Positions 49,694-59,183 of a stretch of 64,000 bases of DNA are shown here, one piece after another. The first letter of the stretch is position 1. Each line of letters begins with the position of its first letter. The position numbers were made by a program, and so were the translations under genes. Source of the stretch: Myxococcota bacterium (GTDB lineage Bacteria > Myxococcota > XYA12-FULL-58-9 > JALHOP01); the NCBI GenBank assembly GCA_022842935.1, contig JALHOP010000007.1, positions 265,592 to 329,591 of the forward strand, in the 5' to 3' direction. The notes under the pieces are model-generated. The model worked only from the letters and a program-made list of their open reading frames with translations, was not told the DNA's origin and did no database searches.

Positions 49694-50614
49694 ACGCTGC
49701 TCGAGGTACCAGCGCACCGTGCGCGCGAGGCCCTCTTCGAGTCCCACCTTGGCCTGAAAGCCCAGGCTGCTGAGCCGTGAGACGTCCATCAGTTTGCGCG
49801 GCGTCCCGTCGGGCTTGGTCGTGTCCCAGTCGATCTGGCCGCTGTAGCCGACAGTCTTCGCGATGAGCTCGGCCAGCTCCTTGATCGTGACGTCGACGCC
49901 GGTCCCGACGTTCAACGGACCCGGTCCCGAGAAGTGCTCGAGCAAATGCAGGGCGGCGTCCGCCATGTCGTCGACATAGAGAAACTCGCGCCGGGGTTTG
50001 CCCGTTCCCCACAGCGTCACGGGCCCACCGCTCTCCTTGGCTTCGACGAGCTTGCGGATCATCGCCGGAACGACGTGCGAGCTCATGAGGTCGAAGTTGT
50101 CGTGCGGGCCGTAGAGATTCGTGGGCATGGCGCTGATGAAGTCGCAGCCGTATTGCGTGCGATAGTGATCACACAGCTCGATGGCGGCGATCTTGGCGAT
50201 GGCGTAGGCGCGGTTCGTCTCTTCGAGCGGACCGGTCAAGAGGTGCTCTTCGCGCAGAGGCTGCGGCGCAAGCTTCGGGTAGATGCAGCTACTGCCAAGG
50301 TTGAGCAGCTTCTTCACGCCGCTTTCGTACGATGTGTGGATGACGTGCGTCGCGATGGTGAGGTTTTCGTAAATGAAGGTCGCGGGCGCCGAGGCGTTGG
50401 CGTGAATGCCCCCGACCTTGGCCGCCGCAAGCACGACGATCTCGGGCTTTTCCGTGGCGAAGAAGCGGCGCACAGCGGCTTGGTCGAGCAAGTCGAGCTC
50501 GGCGCGGGTGCGCAGGATGAGGTTCGTGAAGCCCTTGGCGGTGAGGGCGCGGTGCACGGCGCTGCCGACGAGGCCCCGGTGGCCAGCGACGTAGATGCGG
50601 CTGCTTGGCTTCAT
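49676..50614 (-). CDS. fcl: GDP-L-fucose synthase
   Basis: 312 residues. [47 protein letters not shown] is the family signature. Further motifs are [69 protein letters not shown] (YxxxK) and [26 protein letters not shown]. It epimerises and reduces GDP-4-keto-6-deoxymannose made by the Gmd encoded at 36531. It is divergent from wza, which is the first gene of the rightward exopolysaccharide genes, with 62 bp between starts. Confidence 0.96.
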   Translation of the reverse strand: MKPSSRIYVAGHRGLVGSAVHRALTAKGFTNLILRTRAELDLLDQAAVRRFFATEKPEIVVLAAAKVGGIHANASAPATFIYENLTIATHVIHTSYESGVKKLLNLGSSCIYPKLAPQPLREEHLLTGPLEETNRAYAIAKIAAIELCDHYRTQYGCDFISAMPTNLYGPHDNFDLMSSHVVPAMIRKLVEAKESGGPVTLWGTGKPRREFLYVDDMADAALHLLEHFSGPGPLNVGTGVDVTIKELAELIAKTVGYSGQIDWDTTKPDGTPRKLMDVSRLSSLGFQAKVGLEEGLARTVRWYLEQRSVKQR

Positions 50615-50676
50615 GGAGGTAAACCCCTTCGTTCCAAGCCTTTGACAGGTTCCCGAATGGCTGAAAAGATCCCGAT

Positions 50677-51261
50677 GTGCGTATCCTCCTTGCCGTCGGC
50701 TGCGTTCTTTGGGCGGCGTGTACCTCGAGCACGAGCGCGCCCGTCAAGCCTGCGGCACTCCCGACTCCCAGTGAGAACGCGGTTCTGGGCCCGGGTGACG
50801 TTTTCGAGGTGAGGGTGTTCGGCGAGGAGGGAATGTCCGGCGCCTACCGCGTAGCGGGTGACGGCACGATCGACTTTCCCCTGGTCGGCAAGACCATGGT
50901 CGACGGTCTGACGGCGAGCACCCTCGCCGATGAGCTTCGTCAGACGCTCTCGAAGTATCTCAACAACCCAAGCGTCTCGGTTTTTCTCAAGGAGTACAAC
51001 TCGCGCAAAGTGTTCGTCTTCGGGCAGGTTCGACAGCCCGGCACGTTCGCCTACGAGCAGGGAATGAACATCGTGCAGGCAATTACTCTGGCGGGCGGGT
51101 TCGAGAAGTTGGCCGACCAGGACGGTACCTCCGTGACACGTGTCGTCGAGGGACGCGAGCAGAGGCTCAAGGTTTCAGTGAAAGCCATCGCGGAGGGACG
51201 GGCGCAGAACTTCCGACTCGAGCCAGGAGACATCGTCTTCGTCCCCGAGACTCTCTTCTAG
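50677..51261 (+). CDS. wza: Wza-like polysaccharide export lipoprotein
   Basis: 194 residues, GTG start. Lipobox WAAC at Cys15 in [15 protein letters not shown]. The conserved export-protein segments are [37 protein letters not shown] (Poly_export) and [44 protein letters not shown] (SLBB). It is about half the length of E. coli Wza, lacking extra SLBB domains and the C-terminal helix, as in short EpsY-type proteins. It forms the outer-membrane exit for polysaccharide. Followed 3 bp later by the polymerase-like gene. Confidence 0.93.
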   Translation: MRILLAVGCVLWAACTSSTSAPVKPAALPTPSENAVLGPGDVFEVRVFGEEGMSGAYRVAGDGTIDFPLVGKTMVDGLTASTLADELRQTLSKYLNNPSVSVFLKEYNSRKVFVFGQVRQPGTFAYEQGMNIVQAITLAGGFEKLADQDGTSVTRVVEGREQRLKVSVKAIAEGRAQNFRLEPGDIVFVPETLF

Positions 51262-51264
51262 CGC

Positions 51265-53604
51265 ATGAAGACCATGCTGCCGCGGCTTGCGGTTTGTGCA
51301 TGCGTTGTCATCCTGCCCAGCGCGGCTGGCTTCACCGCCCCAATACGCGACACGATCACTGCGGCTCTGTTGCTCGCCGTCATGGTCGCCTACGCGGTTC
51401 AACGACGGTCCTTGCGTTTCTGCCCCAATCCGGTGACGGCGGCTGTGCTCGTCGCCCTCGCGGTCGCGTCTATCCAGTGTCTCCCGCTCCCAGCGTCGCT
51501 CGTCAGCCTGCTTTCACCAGGGGCGCGCGACATCTACGCAGTCACGCGTCCTGATGCCTTGCGTCTTTCATTGAGCTTGGACGTGCCTGCCACCGCGCAC
51601 TGGCTGGTCAAGCTCGTCGCCCTGTACGCCGCAGCGGTGCTTGCTCCCGCCGCTTTCCCCTCGCGCGAGGAGCGTCGCTGGCTGAGCGCCGCGGTTGCAC
51701 TTGGCGGCGTCGTCTTCGTCCTCACGAGCCTCGCTGGCGGCGATGCGCTCGACGGAAGTGAGCCTTTGCGCGGCGCGCTCACGAACCCAAACCACGCTGG
51801 AACGTATCTCGGGCTTGCTTGCTTCTTCGCGATCGCAGGCTGGGTTCGCGACGAGGAGACGCGATGGCCGCTCTATGCCGTTGCGACCTTCGTCTGTGGC
51901 GCTGGCGTGTTCATGACCGCATCACGCGGCGCCGCGCTGAGCTTCGTCCTTGCTGCATGGGTCGTCATGGTCGTCTGGTGGCGAGGCTCGGCGAAGCCGG
52001 CCCTTGCGGGCGTCGTGCTGATGGCATCCGCTTTAGCGCTCGCGGGTATGGCGTATTGGGTTTACACGACGGAGACCGTTGGACGACCGAAGGTCATCGA
52101 CAAGACTGCACTTTGGCCCGTGGTGGCCGGCATGGTGCCCGATTTCGGCTGGCTCGGGGTCGGGCGCGGTGCCTTCGCCACGGTATTCACGCGCTACACC
52201 ATTTTCCCAGTCGACCTGACTTTCACGCACGTCGAGAACGAATATCTGCAAGCGGTCATCGACTTCGGTGTCCCAGCCGCCCTGGTTCTCATGGGACTCC
52301 TTGCATGGCAGGTGGTGCGCATCGCGCGCGGCGTTCAGAGGCGTACGACCATGGTCGTCGTCGTCGGGTTACTGTTCGTTGCAAGTCGCGACATCGCCGA
52401 CTTCGGTGCCTCACGCCTCGCGATCGCCGTGCCATGCGTTCTGATGCTTTCTGCTTTAGCGACGACGCGTCGGTTGCCGTCGTCACGCCGCTGGACGCAC
52501 GTCGCACCCGCACTTCTCGTCGTTGCGGTTCTGCTTGCCGTCGCCGCACCTCATGCCGTGGCCCACGAGCTGGCGCGCGACACGCGCTCTCTTGCCGCCT
52601 TGCCACTCGATGCGGGGTTAGAGGCCCGCAGGCTCATCGAGCTCCATCCAGCGGACTTCGTCATGCGCGCCGTTCGCGTCGAACGCCGCCTCAACGCTCG
52701 CGCTCTCGATCGTGAGCTCTGGCATGACCTGAACGCCGCGCTTTACCTCGCCCCGTTGCACGCGACGCCGCACCGCCTCGCCGGTCGCGCTCTCCTCCTC
52801 GCTGGACACCGCGCTCAGGCGCTGGGGGAATATCGCGCCGCCGTGCGCTGTGACGGCAGCAAGACCCCTCAGATCATCGCGGAGCTCGGAAGCTACGACG
52901 CGACTGATGACGAGGTCGCAAGCCTCGCCGAGGAACCCGACGCGCGGGAGTCGGTCGCCCTACACTTTCTGCGACGTGGTTTGCCGGAGCGCGCGCTCGC
53001 TGCGTTAGGCGTCCAGACGCAAAACGACTCCGTGGTTGCCGTCGAGATCAGGGGTCGCTCCGCCCTTGCTCTCGGCCAAGAACAACGGGCGTTGGCGCTC
53101 GCCGAGACTCTCCAGGACCAGGCGCCCGGCTACTACGCCGGGTACGAGCTCGAGGTGCTCGCGCTGCGCAAGGTCGGCAGTCCAGAGCGGGCCGAGCTCG
53201 CGTTGCGGCGGGGACTCGAACGCGTACCCACGTCCCGTGAGCTCGCTTACCTTGCGTTCGCGAGCGCACTCGACAGAGGCGCCAGTGAAGAGGCCCGCGG
53301 CATCGCCCGCGCCTATCTCGCTCGCGCCACGCGTCCGAGCGACATGGCGCAAGCGCATCTCTGGGCTGCCACGACGCACCAACGCGATGGCAACAACGCG
53401 CGGGCCTTGCGCGAGCTCGAGCGTGCGCGCGAGCTCGCGCCCGCCGACGGTATGGTGCGTATTGGTCTCGTACGCGCGCTGTGTGCCAATGGAGATCTAG
53501 CAGGCGCTCGTCGCGAGCTTGGAGCCGCGCGTGCCATCCTGGGGGGGACCTCGGATCTCGAGGCGCTCGAACAACTCATCGAAGCCGCTTCTAGGCCGCA
53601 TTGA
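51265..53604 (+). CDS. O-antigen ligase/Wzy-like polymerase with C-terminal TPR domain
   Basis: 779 residues. Residues ~1-440 have about 11 hydrophobic helices with the O-antigen ligase/Wzy_C landmarks NPNHAGTYLGLACF, FMTASRGAALSFVLAAW and FTHVENEYLQAVIDFGVPAALVL. Residues ~480-779 are soluble and helical with TPR-like units (LHATPHRLAGRALLLAGHRAQALGEYRAAVR, ERALAALGVQTQNDSVVAVEIRGRSALALGQEQRALALAETLQD). The TPR part, probably periplasmic, could position substrate or partner proteins. It follows wza by 3 bp and its end overlaps the convergent glycosyltransferase by 14 bp. Confidence 0.88.
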   Translation: MKTMLPRLAVCACVVILPSAAGFTAPIRDTITAALLLAVMVAYAVQRRSLRFCPNPVTAAVLVALAVASIQCLPLPASLVSLLSPGARDIYAVTRPDALRLSLSLDVPATAHWLVKLVALYAAAVLAPAAFPSREERRWLSAAVALGGVVFVLTSLAGGDALDGSEPLRGALTNPNHAGTYLGLACFFAIAGWVRDEETRWPLYAVATFVCGAGVFMTASRGAALSFVLAAWVVMVVWWRGSAKPALAGVVLMASALALAGMAYWVYTTETVGRPKVIDKTALWPVVAGMVPDFGWLGVGRGAFATVFTRYTIFPVDLTFTHVENEYLQAVIDFGVPAALVLMGLLAWQVVRIARGVQRRTTMVVVVGLLFVASRDIADFGASRLAIAVPCVLMLSALATTRRLPSSRRWTHVAPALLVVAVLLAVAAPHAVAHELARDTRSLAALPLDAGLEARRLIELHPADFVMRAVRVERRLNARALDRELWHDLNAALYLAPLHATPHRLAGRALLLAGHRAQALGEYRAAVRCDGSKTPQIIAELGSYDATDDEVASLAEEPDARESVALHFLRRGLPERALAALGVQTQNDSVVAVEIRGRSALALGQEQRALALAETLQDQAPGYYAGYELEVLALRKVGSPERAELALRRGLERVPTSRELAYLAFASALDRGASEEARGIARAYLARATRPSDMAQAHLWAATTHQRDGNNARALRELERARELAPADGMVRIGLVRALCANGDLAGARRELGAARAILGGTSDLEALEQLIEAASRPH

Positions 53605-54823
53605 TGTGCCTGCGAGCCACCGCTTCGACGACCTCGCAGAAGCCACCGCACAGCCGCGCTTTGCTGTAAGTTTCGACCGCCAGGGCACGGGCCTTTTGCC
53701 CAAGCGCAGCCAGCTCGGCTGCCGGCATGACCGCGATGGTCCGCAACAGACGCTCGGCGGCCTCGACGTCACCGTGCGCGACACGCCAGCCGATGCCGTG
53801 CGACGTGATGAGTCGGTCGATGTGCGAGCCCTCGGGGCCCAAGTAGATGATGGGGCGCCCAGCGGCGAGCGCCCCGTAGACCTTGCTTGGGTGCACGATG
53901 CCACGCATGGCATCGCCCAGTGACACGAGATGAACGTCAGCGGCCGAGAGCGAATAGCGCAAGCGCGTTAGGGGTTCATAAGGAAGGCTCGTCACGTTGG
54001 CGATCGGCTCTCGCGCGAGCGACGCATCGAGACGCTTCTTGCCTTCGCCGCCGCCGACGACGAATAGGCGTAGCTTCGCGACATCCGTGACGCGCCTGGC
54101 CGCGTCCAAGAGGGTGGTGATCGGTGAAGCAGTGCTCAAGTTGCCGCTGAACATGACGAGTCGTGTGTCCGCTAAAGCGTGTTCATGTCGAAACGGGTTG
54201 TCGGCGTGTGCAACAGGCTCGATGTAGTCGTCGAGCGGCCAGGGTGGCAGAACGCTCATGCGTTCTGGTCTCGCGCCTTTAGCGCGCATCCGAGTCGCCA
54301 TGTCGTCGTCGAGCACGACCAAACGCGTCGCGGCGCGGGCGACCCGCGCGTTCCAGAACCTGAGCGCGACGACGGCAGGGTGTGTTGCTGGTAGGCGGCC
54401 CAGGGCGACGATCTGATCTGGGTTCACGTCCATCACCCAGTAGACCAGCGCTGCGCCATGCAGCCGCGCAAGAGCCTCACCCACGAGCGAGGAGAGCGGC
54501 GGCGAGGTACCCACGATGACAACGTCGGGACGGAAACCTCGCAGGCTGCGCAAAGTGCTCTGAAGCACGAACCCCATGGAGCCCGCAACGCGCCTCGCAA
54601 TCGAGGTCTTGCCGAAGGACGACCAGGGGACGCGCAGCACGTCGACGCCTTGCATGTTCTCCCGCGCCGGAAAGACGAGGCGCGGATCGTCGAAGCCGCG
54701 GCGTGAGGTCACGACGCGCACTTCGGCCCCGCGCTTGGCGAGCTCGATGGCTGCTTGGGCCATGTGCTCGCCGACACTGCCCGGCTCCGGTGCAAAGACT
54801 TGCGAGACGACGAGGACGCGCAT
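53591..54823 (-). CDS. WbuB-like glycosyltransferase family 4
   Basis: 410 residues. MRVLVVSQVFAPEPGSVGEHMAQAAIELAKRGAEVRVVTSR, DVVIVGTSPPLSSLVGEALARLHGAALVYWVMDVNPDQIVALGR and the C-terminal GRPIIYLGPEGSHIDRLITSHGIGWRVAHGDVEAAERLL with VYGALAAGRPI are typical of the GT4 WbuB group, which adds an amino sugar (often FucNAc-like). Position next to PglC/D-like genes suggests it transfers onto the undecaprenyl-linked bacillosamine. TGATG overlap with the upstream acetyltransferase gene; last gene of the leftward operon. Confidence 0.9.
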   Translation of the reverse strand: MRVLVVSQVFAPEPGSVGEHMAQAAIELAKRGAEVRVVTSRRGFDDPRLVFPARENMQGVDVLRVPWSSFGKTSIARRVAGSMGFVLQSTLRSLRGFRPDVVIVGTSPPLSSLVGEALARLHGAALVYWVMDVNPDQIVALGRLPATHPAVVALRFWNARVARAATRLVVLDDDMATRMRAKGARPERMSVLPPWPLDDYIEPVAHADNPFRHEHALADTRLVMFSGNLSTASPITTLLDAARRVTDVAKLRLFVVGGGEGKKRLDASLAREPIANVTSLPYEPLTRLRYSLSAADVHLVSLGDAMRGIVHPSKVYGALAAGRPIIYLGPEGSHIDRLITSHGIGWRVAHGDVEAAERLLRTIAVMPAAELAALGQKARALAVETYSKARLCGGFCEVVEAVARRHINAA

Positions 54824-55485
54824 CAGCGTTGGTGCCAGCCGGGCTCGCGTGTCTTGATGACCCGTGCCGGCGCGCCAACGGCCGTGACGTTCTCCGGGAG
54901 ATCGCTTACCACGACCGAGCCGGCCCCGACGATGGACCAGGCCCCCACCTTCGCTCCGGGGATGAGCGCGACCCCGGTGCCCAGATCACAGCCCTCGCCG
55001 ACCTGGGCATAGCCGGAGATATTCACGCTGGGAGCGAGCGTCGCATAGTCGCCGATACGCGCGTCGTGGCCGATGGTTGCCGACAGGTTGACGATGCTAT
55101 GCGCGCCGATCGTGATGTCGCACGTTGCGGCCGCGTGGGCGCAAACGATACTGCCGGTGCCCAGGGCGACTCGCTCTCCGACCCAAGCGCGTGGGTGCAC
55201 GAGGGTCGCGAATTGGGTGCGCCTGAGACGCGATACGATCTTGCGCTTCGCGGCTGGGCTTCCGACGCCAATGCTGCAGGAGACCTCCGCGTGCGCTTCG
55301 AGCCATTCGGCGCCCCCCAGTACGGGCAAACCCGCAACGGTCGAGCCGTGTTTGCCGACGTCGTCGTCGATGAAACCCAGAAGCGTCCACGTCGGCGTTA
55401 CCGCATTGATGTCGCGAATGACCTGGGCAACCTCGCGAGCGAAGCCGCCACATCCGAAGATCGCCAGGTCAGCCATCGTGGTCAT
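54823..55485 (-). CDS. pglD: PglD-like sugar acetyltransferase
   Basis: 220 residues. The N-terminal Rossmann part is LAIFGCGGFAREVAQVIRDINA and LLGFIDDDVGKHG. Hexapeptide (left-handed beta-helix) repeats follow from ~95 (VHPRAWVGERVALGTGSIVCAHAAATCDITIGAHSIVNLSATIGHDARIGDYATLAPSVNISG), with the likely catalytic His140 in TIGHD. In the PglD/NeuD group this enzyme N-acetylates the 4-amino sugar to UDP-di-N-acetylbacillosamine. Starts within the end of pglC (17-bp overlap; ATG 55476 would give 8 bp). Confidence 0.88.
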   Translation of the reverse strand: MTTMADLAIFGCGGFAREVAQVIRDINAVTPTWTLLGFIDDDVGKHGSTVAGLPVLGGAEWLEAHAEVSCSIGVGSPAAKRKIVSRLRRTQFATLVHPRAWVGERVALGTGSIVCAHAAATCDITIGAHSIVNLSATIGHDARIGDYATLAPSVNISGYAQVGEGCDLGTGVALIPGAKVGAWSIVGAGSVVVSDLPENVTAVGAPARVIKTREPGWHQR

Positions 55486-56086
55486 TCCCCATGAACTCCG
55501 GCATCGTCGCGTGCCCCGGTGCGTTGATATCGCGCCGGGCGAGGACGCTCCATACCGTCTCGAACACGATGCGCGCGTCGAGCAGCAGGCTCCAGTTGTC
55601 GACGTACCACACGTCGAGCTCGAACTTCTCTGGCCAACTGAGCGCGTTGCGCCCGCGCACTTGTGCGAGTCCAGTCAGACCAGGCAGCACCTCATGACGT
55701 CGTGCTTGTTCGGCGTTGTAGCGCGATATGTAGCGCGTTAAGAGCGGCCTCGGGCCGACCAAGCTCATGTCACCGCGCAAGACGTTCCAAAGGGTCGGGA
55801 GCTCGTCGACACTCGTTGTCCGCAATAGGCGACCTACGGGCGTCAAGCGCTCGGCGTCGGGGACACCGTCGGCAGCGTCCCGCATGGTTCGAAACTTTCG
55901 CAGTCGGAAGGGGACGCCGTGCAGGCCTGGACGGTCTTGCGCGAAGAGCACGGGAGACCCCATCGATACCCGAACCGCGGCCGCGGCGAGGCCAAGCAGA
56001 GGAGCGCCGAGAACGAGTCCGGTGGCCGCCGCCGCCACGTCGACGGCTCGCTTGAGGCGCTTCGATTTGACCAGTCGCTCGAGCAC
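55469..56086 (-). CDS. pglC: PglC-like initiating sugar-phosphate transferase
   Basis: 205 residues. One N-terminal membrane helix (VDVAAAATGLVLGAPLLGLAAAAVRV), then the compact PglC core: LFAQDRPGLHGVPFRLRKFRTMRD, catalytic Asp94-Glu95 in SVDELPTLWN, and the MSLVGPRPLL motif. The short length is the monotopic phosphoglycosyl transferase type (PglC, WcaJ C-terminal). It transfers a phospho-sugar to undecaprenyl phosphate, initiating the repeat unit. Likely substrate is UDP-di-N-acetylbacillosamine, given pglD/E/F beside it. Confidence 0.93.
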   Translation of the reverse strand: MLERLVKSKRLKRAVDVAAAATGLVLGAPLLGLAAAAVRVSMGSPVLFAQDRPGLHGVPFRLRKFRTMRDAADGVPDAERLTPVGRLLRTTSVDELPTLWNVLRGDMSLVGPRPLLTRYISRYNAEQARRHEVLPGLTGLAQVRGRNALSWPEKFELDVWYVDNWSLLLDARIVFETVWSVLARRDINAPGHATMPEFMGNDHDG

Positions 56087-56091
56087 GGCGA

Positions 56092-58014
56092 CTAGTTTAG
56101 CGCAGGCGGCGGCGAGCTCTCAGCAACAGGCACGTCATCGTCGCGTCGGTTCTGTGGATTGTACTCGGGAACGACGACGCCAAGAGCGGCACGAATTTCG
56201 GCGGGCTCCGCATGTCCGACGAGTCCCCCGAGACGCGAGACAATCGCGGTAGCGTCCTCGAGACCCCGCACGGCAGTGCGCGCTACGAACACCTTTTCAT
56301 GGGTGGTCCGCTCAGCCGACTCGCTTCCCAACATGAGCTCTTCGAACATCTTTTCGCCTGGCCGCATGCCAGTGAACTTGATGGCGATGTCCTCGTCGGG
56401 CACGAAGCCCGATAGCCGGATGAGGTCACGTGCCAGGTCGACGATCTTCACCGATTCACCCATGTCGAGGATGAAGATCTCGCCGCCGCGGCCCATCGCG
56501 CCCGCCTGCAAAACGAGTTGGCAGGCCTCTGGAATCGTCATGAAGTAGCGACGCATCTCGGGATGGGTGACCGTCACCGGACCGCCGCGCGAGATCTGCT
56601 CTTTGAATAGTGGAACGACGCTACCTGCCGAGCCGAGCACATTGCCAAAGCGGACAGCAACGAACTTGGTGCGACTGCGCCCCGATAGCGCTTGGATGTA
56701 GATCTCGGCGATACGCTTGGTGACGCCCATCACAGAGGTCGGGTTCACGGCTTTGTCCGTCGAGATCATCACGAAGTGGTGGACGCCGTGCGTGTGAGCC
56801 AGGTCGGCTAGAACCTGCGTGCCGAGGAGGTTGTTCTTGATGGCTTCGCCTGGGTTCCACTCCATCATCGGCACGTGCTTGTGCGCCGCGGCATGAAAGA
56901 CGACCTCGGGTGTTTCGCGCACGAAGACCTGCCGCATACCGGCTTCGTCGCCGACATCGGCCACGAGAGGCAAAATCTGCACGTTCGTCCAATTGGCGAC
57001 CAGCTCGCGATGAATTTCGAAGAGCGCGTTCTCGGCGCGTTCGACCAGGAGCAGGCGCGCGGGGCCGAAACGGCACACCTGTCGGCATAGCTCGGCGCCG
57101 ATGCTGCCTCCCGCGCCGGTAACCATGACAACCCGTCCGCTGACGCGGTCGGCGATCGATTGCTCGTCGAGGACGACTGGCTCGCGTCGCAAAAGGTCAT
57201 CGATGGCGACCGAACGGATGCGATTCAAGTTCACCGCGCCACCCACGATCTCGTACAGACCTGGGATGATCTTGGTGGGTAAGCCGAGCTCTCGGCAGCG
57301 CGTCTCGATGCGGCGCACCACGTGACCGGGCGCGTTGGCGATGGTGATGAGGACCTGGTCGAACGCGTGCTCGGCCGCAAGACGCGTCAGGTCCTCCATG
57401 GTTCCGAGGACAGGAATTCCGAAAATATCGGTTCCGATCTTGAGGCGCTCGTCGTCGACGAACCCCACTGGCAACATGCCGAGGTCAGGCCTACGGCTCA
57501 TCTCCCTGGCGACCGCGACTCCGCTCTCTCCAGCCCCAACCAGGAGGGTCCGGAGTTGCGCGGTCGACAGAGGGCGGCGTCCTTCGCGCTCGACATATTC
57601 ACCCACGAGACGACGTGATGCGCGTAAACCCGTCGAGCCAAGCACGAAGAGGGCGGCGTTGATGAGCAAGACTCCAAGCGGAAGCGCGGCGAAACGCGAA
57701 AGCCCGCCGCCATCGCCCAGCAACGTCGCACCGACCCGCGCGCCGACGAGCACGAGCGTACTGGTCCCCGCGGCAGCGGCGATCCGACTCGCTTCGCGTA
57801 GACCAACGTAGCGCCACGAGAAGCGGGGGATACGAAACGCGAGGAGAACCACGAACTCGAGCGCGATGACGTACGGCCACGCCACCAGGTGACGCTCGAG
57901 CATCTCGGCGCCTGGCTGCCAGTCGAAGCGCAGAGCGACCGCAAGCCAGAACGCGAGCGACAGCACGATGACGTCGAGGAAGTTCTGAGTCGTACGGTTG
58001 AGCAACTTGGTCAT
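56092..58014 (-). CDS. pglF: WbpM/PglF-like UDP-HexNAc 4,6-dehydratase
   Basis: 640 residues. Four N-terminal transmembrane segments, then a nucleotide-binding linker (TLLVGAGESGVAVAREMSRR) and the SDR dehydratase core: VVMVTGAGGSIGAELCRQVCR, EVVFHAAAHKHVPMMEWNPGEAIKNNLLGTQVLADLAH, catalytic STDKAVNPTSVMGVTKR, VRFGNVLGSAGSVVPLFKEQI, GEIFILDMGESVKIVDLA. Length and order match PglF/WbpM/CapD, which converts UDP-GlcNAc to the 4-keto-6-deoxy sugar, the first step to bacillosamine. Its ATG overlaps the pglE stop (ATGA). Confidence 0.95.
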   Translation of the reverse strand: MTKLLNRTTQNFLDVIVLSLAFWLAVALRFDWQPGAEMLERHLVAWPYVIALEFVVLLAFRIPRFSWRYVGLREASRIAAAAGTSTLVLVGARVGATLLGDGGGLSRFAALPLGVLLINAALFVLGSTGLRASRRLVGEYVEREGRRPLSTAQLRTLLVGAGESGVAVAREMSRRPDLGMLPVGFVDDERLKIGTDIFGIPVLGTMEDLTRLAAEHAFDQVLITIANAPGHVVRRIETRCRELGLPTKIIPGLYEIVGGAVNLNRIRSVAIDDLLRREPVVLDEQSIADRVSGRVVMVTGAGGSIGAELCRQVCRFGPARLLLVERAENALFEIHRELVANWTNVQILPLVADVGDEAGMRQVFVRETPEVVFHAAAHKHVPMMEWNPGEAIKNNLLGTQVLADLAHTHGVHHFVMISTDKAVNPTSVMGVTKRIAEIYIQALSGRSRTKFVAVRFGNVLGSAGSVVPLFKEQISRGGPVTVTHPEMRRYFMTIPEACQLVLQAGAMGRGGEIFILDMGESVKIVDLARDLIRLSGFVPDEDIAIKFTGMRPGEKMFEELMLGSESAERTTHEKVFVARTAVRGLEDATAIVSRLGGLVGHAEPAEIRAALGVVVPEYNPQNRRDDDVPVAESSPPPALN

Positions 58015-59144
58015 GAGCTACGCGCTTCCAGGACGAGCTCGATGACTTCGTCGCGTTCGGCGTCGGTCATGTTCGAGCCGCTCGGCAGACACAGCCCCGA
58101 GTCGAACAAAGATTGGGCGACCGCTCCTCCCGCGCAACGGCAGCTCGAAAATACAGGTTGCAGATGCATCGGCTTCCACACTGGACGTGCCTCGATGAGG
58201 CGCGCGTCGAGATGGCGACGTACGCTCTCGCGGTCGGTGCCGAAACGCTTGCGGTCGATAGTGAGACATGTCAGCCAAAACGTACAACGTCCGTAAGGAG
58301 CTTCAGGCATGAACGTCAAGCCGTCGAGGCTTTCGAGTCGCTCGCGGTACTTGCGATTGTGAAAACGTCTGCGCTCCACCCGTTGCGCCAAGCTTTCGAG
58401 CTGCCCCCGCCCCACGGCCGCGAGGAGGTTGCTCAGGCGGTAGTTGTACCCGATGTCGCGGTGTTCATAGTGCGGAGCTGGCTCGCGGGCCTGCGTCGCG
58501 AGGTGGCGCGCCCGTTCGATGAGTCGCGCATCGTGGCTGACTAGCATCCCACCGCCGCTCGTGGTCACGATCTTGTTTCCGTTGAACGAGAACACCCCCA
58601 TCGCGCCGTAGCTGCCAGCCGGCTTGCCGTTGCAAGTGGCACCCAAGGCCTCCGCGGCGTCCTCGATAAGCACGACATCGTGGCGTTTGCAGATTTCCAC
58701 GATGCGCCCGTAGTCGCAGCATTGCCCGTAAAGGTCGACTGTGATGACAGCTTTGACGCGGCGGTTGCTGCGCCGGGCGGTGGTGAGCTCTTCGTCGAGC
58801 AGGTCTGGGTCGATGGTCCAGGTCCCCAAGGTGCAATCGACGAAGACCGGCTCTGCCCCCACGTAACGGACGGCGTTGGCCGTGGCTGCGAACGTCAACG
58901 TTGGGACCAGGACCTGGTCGCCTGGACCGACGCCGTGAAGGATGAGGGAGAGATGGAGCCCTGCCGTGCCGCTCGCCAAAGCCAGGCAGTGATCGACCCC
59001 AACGACAGCCGCGACCTCCTTTTCGAAGGCGTCCACGTGGGGACCCAGCGGCGCGAGCCAGTTCGAGTCGAAGGCGTCCAACAAGAGCTCCCGGTCCCGA
59101 GGGCCGGCATCAGGTGGCGAGAGGTAAAGACGTGTGGTTCGCAT
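58011..59144 (-). CDS. pglE: PglE-like aminotransferase (DegT/DnrJ/EryC1/StrS)
   Basis: 377 residues. RLYLSPPDAGPRDRELLLDAFDSNWLAPLGPHVDAFEKEVA opens the DegT fold. PLP-binding Lys191 sits in VFSFNGNKIVTTSGGGM, where the FNGNK form is typical of PglE and relatives rather than other DegT enzymes. IEDAAEALGATCNGKPAGSYG and YRLSNLLAAVGRGQLE support this. It aminates the 4-keto sugar from PglF. AGGCG precedes the ATG at a normal distance. A palindrome (59155-59171) lies immediately upstream. Confidence 0.92.
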   Translation of the reverse strand: MRTTRLYLSPPDAGPRDRELLLDAFDSNWLAPLGPHVDAFEKEVAAVVGVDHCLALASGTAGLHLSLILHGVGPGDQVLVPTLTFAATANAVRYVGAEPVFVDCTLGTWTIDPDLLDEELTTARRSNRRVKAVITVDLYGQCCDYGRIVEICKRHDVVLIEDAAEALGATCNGKPAGSYGAMGVFSFNGNKIVTTSGGGMLVSHDARLIERARHLATQAREPAPHYEHRDIGYNYRLSNLLAAVGRGQLESLAQRVERRRFHNRKYRERLESLDGLTFMPEAPYGRCTFWLTCLTIDRKRFGTDRESVRRHLDARLIEARPVWKPMHLQPVFSSCRCAGGAVAQSLFDSGLCLPSGSNMTDAERDEVIELVLEARSS

Positions 59145-59154
59145 GGCTCGCCTG

Positions 59155-59171
59155 GTTTGCCGGAGGCAAAC
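59155..59171. repeat. Palindrome GTTTGCC-GGA-GGCAAAC, copy 1
   Basis: Perfect 7-bp arms with a 3-bp loop, between the end of a glycosyltransferase gene and pglE. It has the same core (TGCC GGA GGCA) as the copy at 62640, with one base-pair swap in both arms. Confidence 0.7.
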
Positions 59172-59183
59172 ACCCCACCGGCG

